Made by a program: the position numbers and the translations under genes. A stretch of DNA of 64,000 nt from Anaerolineales bacterium (GTDB taxonomy: Bacteria > Chloroflexota > Anaerolineae > Anaerolineales > Villigracilaceae), in NCBI GenBank assembly GCA_016934715.1, contig JAFGSI010000056.1, forward strand, positions 1 to 64,000, read 5' to 3'. The notes beneath the pieces were generated by a model, which saw nothing but the letters and a program-made list of their open reading frames with translations, searched no databases and had not been told where the DNA came from. This document shows positions 41,850-49,215 of the stretch, one piece after another. Each line of letters starts with the position of its first letter. Positions within the stretch are counted from its first letter, which is position 1.

Positions 41850-43484
41850 ATGAAACTGGTGACTGTCTCCGAAATGCGCGCCATTGAACAGGAAGCCGAT
41901 GCCAGCGGCCTGACCTACGAGAGGATGATGGAGAATGCCGGACACAGCCTGGCCGGCGAAGTCCTGGAACTTGCCTATTATCAGAACAACGATGACGAGA
42001 TCCAGGTGCTCGGGCTGGTCGGCCCGGGGAATAACGGCGGCGACACGCTGGTTGCGCTGGCCCATCTGGCCGAGAAGGGTTGGATGGTGCGCGCCTACCT
42101 TGTTCGACGCAAGCCGGAAGGGGATGCATTGGTCAGACGTCTGCAGGAGGCGGAAGGTGAGGTCTACCTGGCCGAGACGGACGATGGCTTCCACCAGCTG
42201 ACGGCCTTTCTCGAGTCCGCCGATGTACTCCTGGACGGCGTGCTCGGGACCGGGATCGCGCTGCCTTTGAAGGATGAGGTCGGTCGGGTGCTGGCCTCGG
42301 TCCAGGCGTTCTTGATGGAAATGGACTGGCCGCCGTTTGTGGTTGCCGTGGACTGCCCGTCCGGCGTTGACTGTGATACTGGCGCGTTTGCTCCCGAGAC
42401 GATCCCGGCAGACGCAACCGTGACCATGGCGGCCGTCAAGCATGGCCTGCTGAAACTGCCCGCCTTCGATCTGGTCGGTGAGCTGCGGGTGGTCGGGATC
42501 GGCAGCCTGGAGGCTCTTGGTGCCTGGAAGGCCATTCACAACCAGGTCGCCGACGGCGGGATGGCGGCTGCCCTGTTGCCGCTGCGCCCGACCGATGCCC
42601 ACAAAGGGACTTTCGGCACGGCCCTGATCGCTGCCGGCTCGATCAACTACACCGGCGCGGCCCTGCTGGCCGGCCAGGCTGCCTGCCGAAGTGGGGCGGG
42701 TCTGGTAAGGCTGGCCATCCCGGCACCTCTGCACGCTGCTCTGGCCGGACAGTTCCCCGAAGCGACCTGGGTCCTGTTGCCGCATGAACTAGGCGTGATT
42801 GCCGCCAGCGCGGCCGATGTGCTCAGGAAGAACCTGGAACGGGTCACTGCCCTGTTGGTTGGCCCGGGTTTCGGTTTGGAGGATACGACCGGGGAATTCA
42901 TCGTCAACCTGCTGGCGGGTGGTTCTGGCAGGAAGGGCGCGGCCCGGATCGGCTTTGTGCAAGGCCGCGGGGAACAAAAGGATCAAAACAATGCCGCCCT
43001 GCCGCCACTGGTCTTCGACGCCGACGGGCTGAGACTGCTGGCGAGAATTCCCGATTGGGCGGAACAACTCCCGGCTCCGGCCGTGCTGACCCCGCATCCT
43101 GGCGAGATGGCGGTCCTGACCGGTTTGTCCATCGACGTGATCCAGTCCGACCGCCTGGCTGTCGCGCGAAAGTACGCCGTCGAGTGGGGGCATGTCGTGG
43201 TCCTGAAGGGCGCTTTCACTGTTATCGCCGCCCCGGATGGGCGCACGACCACTATCCCGGTGGCGACTCCAGCCCTGGCGCGCGCCGGCACCGGCGACGT
43301 GCTGGCCGGCCTGATCGTCGGGCTGCGGGCCCAGGGCCTGGATGCCTACGCGGCCGCTGTGGCCGGAGCCTGGATCCACGCCCAGGCCGGCCTGGTCGCT
43401 GCTGACGACCTGGGAAGCCTGGCAGCGGTCCTGGCCGGGGACGTGCTGGAGGCCGTGCCGGACGTGCTGAGCACCCTGGTCTGA
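41850..43484 (+). CDS. nnr: bifunctional NAD(P)H-hydrate epimerase / ADP-dependent dehydratase
   Basis: The 544-residue protein repairs hydrated NADH and NADPH. The N-terminal YjeF_N epimerase domain (about 1-220) has VGPGNNGGDTLVALAHL and VVAVDCPSGVDCDTG. The C-terminal ribokinase-like dehydratase has HKGTFGTALIAAGS, GPGFGLEDT, VLTPHPGEMAVLTG, VVLKGAFTVI and ARAGTGDVLAGLIVG. The ATG at 41850 has TGGAGG at about -8; upstream in-frame codons are not conserved. The gene follows AOR by 65 bases and may share its transcript. Confidence 0.95.
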   Translation: MKLVTVSEMRAIEQEADASGLTYERMMENAGHSLAGEVLELAYYQNNDDEIQVLGLVGPGNNGGDTLVALAHLAEKGWMVRAYLVRRKPEGDALVRRLQEAEGEVYLAETDDGFHQLTAFLESADVLLDGVLGTGIALPLKDEVGRVLASVQAFLMEMDWPPFVVAVDCPSGVDCDTGAFAPETIPADATVTMAAVKHGLLKLPAFDLVGELRVVGIGSLEALGAWKAIHNQVADGGMAAALLPLRPTDAHKGTFGTALIAAGSINYTGAALLAGQAACRSGAGLVRLAIPAPLHAALAGQFPEATWVLLPHELGVIAASAADVLRKNLERVTALLVGPGFGLEDTTGEFIVNLLAGGSGRKGAARIGFVQGRGEQKDQNNAALPPLVFDADGLRLLARIPDWAEQLPAPAVLTPHPGEMAVLTGLSIDVIQSDRLAVARKYAVEWGHVVVLKGAFTVIAAPDGRTTTIPVATPALARAGTGDVLAGLIVGLRAQGLDAYAAAVAGAWIHAQAGLVAADDLGSLAAVLAGDVLEAVPDVLSTLV

Positions 43485-43504
43485 AAAGCAGAAGAGGATA
43501 ACAT

Positions 43505-43535
43505 AAAGGAGCCTGCAAATCAGGCTCCTTTATTA
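43505..43535. terminator. bidirectional terminator between nnr and the SPFH gene
   Basis: AAAGGAGCCTG (43505-43515) and CAGGCTCCTTT (43521-43531) form a perfect 11-bp stem with a CAAAT loop. A and T tracts lie on both sides, fitting two convergent genes. Confidence 0.85.
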
Positions 43536-43552
43536 TTTGGCTTGGATCTGCT

Positions 43553-44599
43553 TCAGCCCTTGAGGAATTCTTCCAGAGCCCCCTTGCTGATGCGGTAAGC
43601 GTTGCCGAGTTTCTTGGCTTTGAGGGAGCCGTCCTTGATGGCGGCCAGCACGTCTTCCTCGGAAACCTTCAGGAAGCCGGCAGCATCGGAGGGGGTCATC
43701 ACGTCGGGCATGGCACCCGCGGCAGCGCCACCGGCGGCGGCTTGCGGCTGCTGGACGGCACCCGAGGTGGCCTGCTGCATCAGGTTGCCGATTCCCATCC
43801 CGGCGCCGATACCGGCCGTCAGGCCCGCACCGCCGCTGGGATTCTGGGCTGCGTCGCGCATCGCGTCGGCTGCCTGCAGCTGCGTGTAGGTGGCCATGTC
43901 GAGCATGCCCATCGCCCGCAGTTCCTCGGCCGATTTATCGGATGGCTTGAGGTTGCCAACGTAGAAAGACTTGATCGTGAAGCCGATGGCGTTGAAATCC
44001 TCCTCGGCCAGCGAGCGAACATAACCGCCGAGCTCAATGGTATTGCCCAGCATCTCGGGCACAGCCATCTTGGCGCCCCACTCGTTGAGTGTGTCCTGCA
44101 GCTTGGAGAGCAGGATCGTGCGCAGGCGCTCTTCGATGGCATCGATGCGGTAGGAGGCCGTCTTGCCGACAATCTGGATCACCAGTTGCTGCGGATCCTT
44201 GACCTGGAAGGAGTAGGTCCCAAAACCTTGCAGGAGCGCTACGCCCAGGCCCATGCCGGGGTTGCGGACCAGGATCGGCTGTGGGGTGCCCCACTTGCGG
44301 TCGGCGAATTCCTTCATCGCGATGAAGTAGACTTCGGCTGGGAAGGGGGTCCGATCATTGAAGGCCTTGCCGACCAGGTCGATCAGCTTGGGGATGTTGG
44401 CAGTGGCAATCACGTGCCTCCCGGGGCCGAAGGTATCGAGTGCCTGGCCGTCGCGGAAGAAGATTGCCGATTGGCCGTCACGGACGATGACGTTCGAGCC
44501 GATCCGGTAATCGCCGATCGACGAGTCATCCGGGAAGCGGTGGACGATCTCGTTCGCCATTTCATTGGCATATTCGATGACATCAAAGATTCTGGCCAT
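43553..44599 (-). CDS. SPFH-domain protein with C-terminal excisionase-like HTH
   Basis: The 348-residue protein belongs to the YdjI/virion-core-protein-like SPFH family: RFPDDSSIGDYRIGSNVIVRDGQSAIFFRDGQ, TFGPGRHVIATANIP, then DRKWGTPQPILVRNPGMGLG. A helical region with Ala/Gly/Gln low complexity follows (about 240-295). Unusually, residues 299-347 form an HTH_17-like unit, MTPSDAAGFLKVSEEDVLAAI followed by GSLKAKKLGNAYRISKGALEEFL, in place of the zinc ribbon that often ends such proteins. SPFH proteins assemble on membranes; what the HTH binds is unknown. GGAGAGAG precedes the ATG, and a good promoter lies upstream. Confidence 0.85.
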   Translation of the reverse strand: MARIFDVIEYANEMANEIVHRFPDDSSIGDYRIGSNVIVRDGQSAIFFRDGQALDTFGPGRHVIATANIPKLIDLVGKAFNDRTPFPAEVYFIAMKEFADRKWGTPQPILVRNPGMGLGVALLQGFGTYSFQVKDPQQLVIQIVGKTASYRIDAIEERLRTILLSKLQDTLNEWGAKMAVPEMLGNTIELGGYVRSLAEEDFNAIGFTIKSFYVGNLKPSDKSAEELRAMGMLDMATYTQLQAADAMRDAAQNPSGGAGLTAGIGAGMGIGNLMQQATSGAVQQPQAAAGGAAAGAMPDVMTPSDAAGFLKVSEEDVLAAIKDGSLKAKKLGNAYRISKGALEEFLKG

Positions 44600-44639
44600 A
44601 CATCTCTCTCCTTTGAAAGTTCATACAATAGACGGTTTC

Positions 44640-44671
44640 ATTATAGCCGAAGGACAAGTTTGAGACAAGTT
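44640..44671 (-). promoter_or_regulatory. promoter of the SPFH gene with tandem repeats at the -35
   Basis: On the minus strand TTGTCT (44668-44663) and TATAAT (44645-44640) are separated by 17 bases. Two direct copies of GACAAGTT (44653-44660 and 44664-44671, plus strand), spaced by one helical turn (11 bases), overlap the -35 and spacer, as a transcription factor site would. Confidence 0.5.
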
Positions 44672-44710
44672 GTTTTCCAGATAAATATACGTCGATCGGG
44701 GTGAAAAGTA

Positions 44711-45040
44711 TTAGCCCTCCACCCGGCGGGCTCCACAGGCCGGACAGAAAAGGGCATCCGGTGTGTGGCCGCGCCGGCATTTCGGGCAGACGCGCGACAG
44801 GGTTGACAGGTCATTGATCGCATTCCAGATCCTGGGACGAGATTCTCCTGCGTCATTTCGCCGATCACGTCGGGTACCAGGGCAGGCCCACCGCTCATCT
44901 GCCGGCCGGTGCGGTGCTGGCGATCGCTGAAACGGGCGGCCTACTGGTCAGCCAGGGCCGCGGCCCGGGGCCGTCGCGCAACAACCGTGGGGTGGATGAG
45001 GTTTTCTCAGAGCGGGATGCAGTTCGACCCGGATTGGGTC
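44711..45040. other. gene debris: zinc-ribbon tail and an orphan coding-like frame
   Basis: The stretch between the SPFH and xdhC genes has no intact gene. On the minus strand, from about 44815 to the TAA at 44713-44711, a frame encodes a double-CxxC zinc ribbon (CPKCRRGHTPDALFCPACG) with no start codon in frame. On the plus strand, from about 44826, a frame with strong GC third-position bias encodes DEILLRHFADHVGYQG and LPAGAVLAIAETGGLLV, without a start, and runs into the antisense of xdhC. Both look like remnants. No family is recognised for the second. Confidence 0.4.
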
Positions 45041-45043
45041 CCA

Positions 45044-45838
45044 CTATCTCGGCTTTCGCATCGGATCTCCCGACCCGCTGCCGCGGACCATGAGCACTTC
45101 TGCCAGGATGCTGACGGCGATCTCCTCGGGGGTCTCGGCGCCGATCCCCAGCCCGATCGGCGACCGGACGTGCTTCAGGCGTTCGTCCGAGATGCCCTGG
45201 TCGTTGAGTTCCTTCACCGTGGTGGTCCAGCGGCGGCGCGAGCCGATCACACCGATGTAGGCCGCCCGGGTTTCGAGCAGGGCGGGCAGCCCGGCAGCGT
45301 CCACGTTCGAGCCGCGCGTGGTCAGAACCAGGAATGTCCGGGGTGTGATCTCCAGTTGCTGGGGCAGTTCGGCCATCGTGCAGTTGTAGAATTCGTCCCC
45401 ATCGGGATTGGTCTCGGGGGTGCAGAACTCGGGCCGGTCGTCTGAAACGACGACCCGGAAGCCGAGCCATTTGGCCAGGTGGGCCACGGCCTTGCCGACA
45501 TGGCCGCCGCCGATCACGACCAGGGTTGCGGGGGGCAGGATCGGTTCCACGAACACCTCCACCTGACCGCCGCAGACCCCCACGTCGCCGCGGGACGGGT
45601 CGGCCATGTTGTAGGTCAGCAGGCGCGGCTGGCCGTCCTGCAGGGCTTCCAGCGCCTCCTGGCGGACGCGGTTCTCGAGCTCGCCGCCGCCGACCGTTCC
45701 CAGGATGTGCCCGTCAGGGTAGAGCAGCATCTTGCTGGTCGAGTGACGCGGAGTCGAGCCGCTGGTCTTGACGACGGTGCACAGGGCGGCCGGTTGGCCC
45801 TTCTTCTCGAGTTCGATGAGCGCCTGATAGATACTCAT
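45044..45838 (-). CDS. xdhC: XdhC-family molybdenum-enzyme maturation protein
   Basis: The 264-residue protein has the N-terminal XdhC/CoxI domain (PAALCTVVKTSGSTPRHSTSKMLLYPDGHILGTVGGGELE) and a C-terminal Rossmann domain (TLVVIGGGHVGKAVAHLAKWLGF ... YIGVIGSRRRW ... SPIGLGIGAETPEEIAVSILAEVL). It binds and sulfurates the molybdenum cofactor before insertion into xanthine-dehydrogenase-type enzymes. Its likely client is the fused dehydrogenase at 49216-52191, about 4 kb away. A TATAAT lies only 9 bases before the ATG, so the leader is very short. Confidence 0.9.
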   Translation of the reverse strand: MSIYQALIELEKKGQPAALCTVVKTSGSTPRHSTSKMLLYPDGHILGTVGGGELENRVRQEALEALQDGQPRLLTYNMADPSRGDVGVCGGQVEVFVEPILPPATLVVIGGGHVGKAVAHLAKWLGFRVVVSDDRPEFCTPETNPDGDEFYNCTMAELPQQLEITPRTFLVLTTRGSNVDAAGLPALLETRAAYIGVIGSRRRWTTTVKELNDQGISDERLKHVRSPIGLGIGAETPEEIAVSILAEVLMVRGSGSGDPMRKPR

Positions 45839-45847
45839 TGTGCCTCA

Positions 45848-45871
45848 ATTATATCCCAGGCATGGTACAAT
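45848..45871. promoter_or_regulatory. divergent -10 elements between xdhC and a GT39 gene
   Basis: On the minus strand TATAAT (45853-45848) serves xdhC. On the plus strand TACAAT (45866-45871) lies 30 bases before the GT39 start. The two promoters overlap in a 63-base gap, so they may compete. Confidence 0.4.
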
Positions 45872-45901
45872 CCGCCCCAAATTGGTGCGGGAGGCAAAGG
45901 G

Positions 45902-47530
45902 ATGACGCAAGCCGAGAAACACAATCATTCAAGTTTGGCGGTCCTGCTGGCGATCCTGGCCGTGGGCCTGCTGGCTGTCACTGCCGGGGACATCGGACTG
46001 ACCTGGGACGAGCCGGCCTACATCGCAGCCGCGGAGTCCTATAGCGAGTGGTTCGGGGATCTGTTCACCCGGCCAGGATACGCCCTCCAGCCGGAGATCA
46101 TCTACCGCCAGTGGGCAGCGAACCACGAGCATCCACCGCTGGACAAGGTCTGGTCCGGGGCAGCCTGGTCCCTGAGCCGGGGTCTGTTCGATGACCTGAC
46201 CGCCCACCGCCTGGGCAACATCCTGCTGGTTGGCCTGCTGGTCGGGCTGCTCTACTTCTGGATGGCAGATGCGTACGGCCGGCCGGCCGGTCTGTTCGCG
46301 GTGGCTGCCTTGCTGTCCATGCCGCGCTTTTTCTTCCACGCCCATCTATCCGCACTGGACGTGCCGGCGGCGGTCTCGGTCTTCGCGGTCACGTTTGTCT
46401 TCTGGCGGACGCTGGAGCGCAGGCAGTGGTGGTGGGGACTGCTGCTCGGGCTGGCCTGGGGGCTGGCCCTGGCGGTCAAGATCAACGCCGTTTTCGTGCC
46501 CGTGGCAATGGGGCTGTGGCTGCTGGCCTTCCATCGACGCTGGAAGGCGATCCTGCGTTTGATCCTGATGGGACTGACTGCAATCCCGGTGTTCATTGCC
46601 ACCTGGCCGTGGCTGTACAGTGCCACCCTGACCCGGCTCTGGGACTACATTCTTTTCGTCACTGTCAATCATTGGCCGATCGGCCAGTGGTATTTTGGGC
46701 GCTGGTACATGCCTCCCCCCTGGCATTTCGCTTTCGTCATGCTCTGGGCGGTCGTCCCGCTGACGGTGTTCCTGCTGGCCGTCGGGGGAGCGATCCGCTC
46801 CGGGCGCGGCAGGCACGATGGCGGTCTTGGCTGGCTGCTGGTTCTAAGTGCCCTGATCCCGCTGCTGGCGCTGGCGATCGGACAGAGCATGATCTACGAC
46901 AACGACCGCTTGTTGATGGCGGCCTTCCCGTTTGTGGCCGCCCTGTCCGGGGTCGGGTTCGCAGGACTGCTGGCCGGGCTGCGCAGGCTGTTCGCGCGGT
47001 GGAACCGTCCGGGCCTTCTGGCGCCGGTCGGGGTAGCTCTGGGCCTGCTGCTGCTGCTCCCGCAGACCTTGACCATGGTGGGAATGTACCCGCACCTGCT
47101 GTCCTATTACTCCGAGGGAGTCGGTGGCCTGCCCGGGGCGGCGGCCATGAACCTCGAGACGACCTACTGGTGCGAGTCCTATGAAGCCGCCTTCGAATAC
47201 ATCAACGAACATGCCGCCCCCTATGACCGGGTCTGGGCCGAGCCGTGGAGCCACGACGTGCTGATCTATTACCAGGAGCACGGCCGGCTGCGGGAGGATC
47301 TGGTCATTCTCATTCCCCAGCCAGACATTGTGAGCGTTTTTGGGTCAGGGGCCGGACGGATCCTGCCAGGTACATACCGGGAGGCCGGCTGGTTGATCTT
47401 CCAGTATCGCCAGACTCAATATGGTGTCTTCCGGGAGAATTACGAGGTCCTGACCTACCTCCAGACCCTGGAGCCGGTCCAGCGGGTCGAGTATCAGGGT
47501 GTGCCGATCATGGAGTTGTATCAGCCCTGA
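45902..47530 (+). CDS. GT39-like membrane glycosyltransferase
   Basis: The 542-residue protein has a first helix (14-33), the acidic loop GLTWDEPAYIAAAESYSEW, then NHEHPPLDKVWSGAAW (a His-rich GT-C loop) and about eleven further helices. A soluble tail of about 110 residues carries EYINEHAAPYDRVWAEPW. It should use a polyprenyl-linked sugar. The ATG at 45902 is chosen because GGGAGGCAAAGGG lies directly upstream; the frame is open much further, antisense to xdhC, without coding character. Confidence 0.82.
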   Translation: MTQAEKHNHSSLAVLLAILAVGLLAVTAGDIGLTWDEPAYIAAAESYSEWFGDLFTRPGYALQPEIIYRQWAANHEHPPLDKVWSGAAWSLSRGLFDDLTAHRLGNILLVGLLVGLLYFWMADAYGRPAGLFAVAALLSMPRFFFHAHLSALDVPAAVSVFAVTFVFWRTLERRQWWWGLLLGLAWGLALAVKINAVFVPVAMGLWLLAFHRRWKAILRLILMGLTAIPVFIATWPWLYSATLTRLWDYILFVTVNHWPIGQWYFGRWYMPPPWHFAFVMLWAVVPLTVFLLAVGGAIRSGRGRHDGGLGWLLVLSALIPLLALAIGQSMIYDNDRLLMAAFPFVAALSGVGFAGLLAGLRRLFARWNRPGLLAPVGVALGLLLLLPQTLTMVGMYPHLLSYYSEGVGGLPGAAAMNLETTYWCESYEAAFEYINEHAAPYDRVWAEPWSHDVLIYYQEHGRLREDLVILIPQPDIVSVFGSGAGRILPGTYREAGWLIFQYRQTQYGVFRENYEVLTYLQTLEPVQRVEYQGVPIMELYQP

Positions 47531-47559
47531 TCGCATCATCGGTTGGGGCAACTCGGGGT

Positions 47560-48906
47560 TCAGCTTTCCAATAATCCCAATACCACGGGCAGCAATTGCT
47601 TCTTCCTGGACACCACCCCCTCTGCCAGGCGGGTGCCGTCCGGCTGAGGCGGGTAGGGCAGGTCGGAGAGTTCAGGCGGCTCGTCGGTCAGCAGCAGGCG
47701 GCTGGACGAGCCGACCACATCGGTGACCATCAGCATGGCGAAATCGAGCGCGCGCTTGTCACGCAGGGCGGTCAGGGCCTGGTTCAGATCAGGCAGGTGT
47801 TTGCCCAGCTGGACCAGGTCAGTGACCTCGGCCTGGGCGATGGCGAAGCGGTAGCCGCCGGCCTCGTACAGCTTCAGGTCGGTGCTGACCACTTCTGCCG
47901 GGTCGCGCGCCGACAGCCCGGTGCTGGCGCCCAGTATCTGGTGGCCATATGAATCGACCGTCTCGCCGGCCAGGGGGCTGCCGCGAGCGAAGGCCCAGCG
48001 CCCAAGGCGTTCAGCGGCTTTCTGGTCCCGTGCAGTGGTGGTCGGCGAGGTCAGGATGAGCGTATCCGCAAGCAGGCCCGCGAGCAGTATCCCGGCCAGC
48101 GGTGGTGGCGCAGCAAGCCCGGCCTCCTCGACCTGCTCGGAGACCAGCGTGCTGGTGCTCCCGACGATGTCGACCGTGAACTTGATCGGCACGTGGGTGG
48201 ACGGGTTCCCCAGGCGGTGGTGGTCGAGGATCTCGAGCAGTTCGGCCTCATCGAGGTTGGCGATCGCCTGGCGCGGCTCATTGTGATCCACCAGGATGAC
48301 CTTCAGGCGCGGCGGGTTGAGCAGGTCGCGCTGGCGGCAGACGCCGACGTAGAGGCCTTTCTCGTCAACGACGAAGAAATCGTCACCCTCCTCGCGCAAG
48401 ATGCGGTTGAGCGAGTCGCGGATTCGACTGCTGGCAGCGAACTTGGGAATCTCGGTGTTGCAGGCTTCCCGGCATGGAATGTTGAGGATCTCGACCAGGC
48501 GCAGGTCCTGGTGTTGTGGCCTGGGACCGACAAGCTGGTTCACCAGACGGAACAGGCTCGTCCCGGTGACCAGTCCGCAGGGCGTGCCGTCTTCGCTGAC
48601 TACCGGGGCGATGCCCCAGGTGCGTGCGGCGATCGCCCAGGCCTCGCGCAAGGGGGCGTCTGGCAGGGTGGTGTCCAGACGGCGGGTGACCGCCTCGAAC
48701 CGCGGCGAAGCGTCGTTGAGCAGGGGGGGGGCTTCCAGCTCCACTTTTGCCAGGACCCAGGCCGTTTGCGGGTTGACCGCCCCGGCCCTGGCCGCGATCG
48801 TATCCGCACCATCGCGCTCCCGCAGCAGCCAGGCATAACCCATCGCTGCGGCGATGGTGTCGGTGTCGGGATTGACGTGTCCAATGACGTAGATCTGATC
48901 AGTCAT
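47560..48906 (-). CDS. ppaC: manganese-dependent inorganic pyrophosphatase (family II) with CBS domains
   Basis: The 448-residue protein has the DHH fold: YVIGHVNPDTDTIAAAMGYAWLL at the N terminus, then a CBS pair (about 70-205, with TLPDAPLREAWAIAARTWGIAPVV), then VILVDHNE, EILDHHRLGN with the DHH motif, GILLAGLLADTLILTSPTTTARD, and the DHHA2 end with VTDVVGSSSRLLL and SRKKQLLPVV. It hydrolyses pyrophosphate in the cytoplasm; CBS insertions in this family respond to adenine nucleotides. The start at 48906 (MTDQIYVIGHV) is preferred over codons further upstream. Confidence 0.92.
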   Translation of the reverse strand: MTDQIYVIGHVNPDTDTIAAAMGYAWLLRERDGADTIAARAGAVNPQTAWVLAKVELEAPPLLNDASPRFEAVTRRLDTTLPDAPLREAWAIAARTWGIAPVVSEDGTPCGLVTGTSLFRLVNQLVGPRPQHQDLRLVEILNIPCREACNTEIPKFAASSRIRDSLNRILREEGDDFFVVDEKGLYVGVCRQRDLLNPPRLKVILVDHNEPRQAIANLDEAELLEILDHHRLGNPSTHVPIKFTVDIVGSTSTLVSEQVEEAGLAAPPPLAGILLAGLLADTLILTSPTTTARDQKAAERLGRWAFARGSPLAGETVDSYGHQILGASTGLSARDPAEVVSTDLKLYEAGGYRFAIAQAEVTDLVQLGKHLPDLNQALTALRDKRALDFAMLMVTDVVGSSSRLLLTDEPPELSDLPYPPQPDGTRLAEGVVSRKKQLLPVVLGLLES

Positions 48907-48976
48907 CCTGGCCCTCTCTATGGCCTCCATCCTGATTATAAAGCCTCAGGAAGGCTGCGCCGATAGCAGGAGCGAA

Positions 48977-49149
48977 TCATCTGCCCGAAGCGCACTTGTT
49001 ATCTTCGAACGCTGCCGCGCTGGTCTTGGCAGGGCGGTATGCTCTTTCGGAACGGAGAGCGACCCATCCATCCACAACTGCGACGATGTGGGCCGCAAGC
49101 GAGATGGCTTTTCCGTTCAGACCCTGTGGAGTGCCGCTGCCGCCCACTT
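48977..49149 (-). pseudogene. remnant of an HD-GYP phosphodiesterase domain
   Basis: The 48907-49215 gap holds no intact gene. Its minus strand reads GGSGTPQGLNGKAISLAAHI, then VAVVDGWVALRSERAYRPA, and stops at TGA (48979-48977). This matches the conserved C-terminal half of HD-GYP domains (GSGYPxGLxGxxIPLxAR, VVDVWDALxSDRPYR). The WDAL aspartate is replaced by Val (WVAL), no HD or HHE residues remain upstream, and no start exists. It is a decayed cyclic-di-GMP phosphodiesterase fragment. Confidence 0.7.
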
Positions 49150-49215
49150 TACGACTACCAGGACGCCGCGCGAGATGGAGAGCGACCAGGGTGGGAAGGA
49201 GGTACCCTGGCGGAT

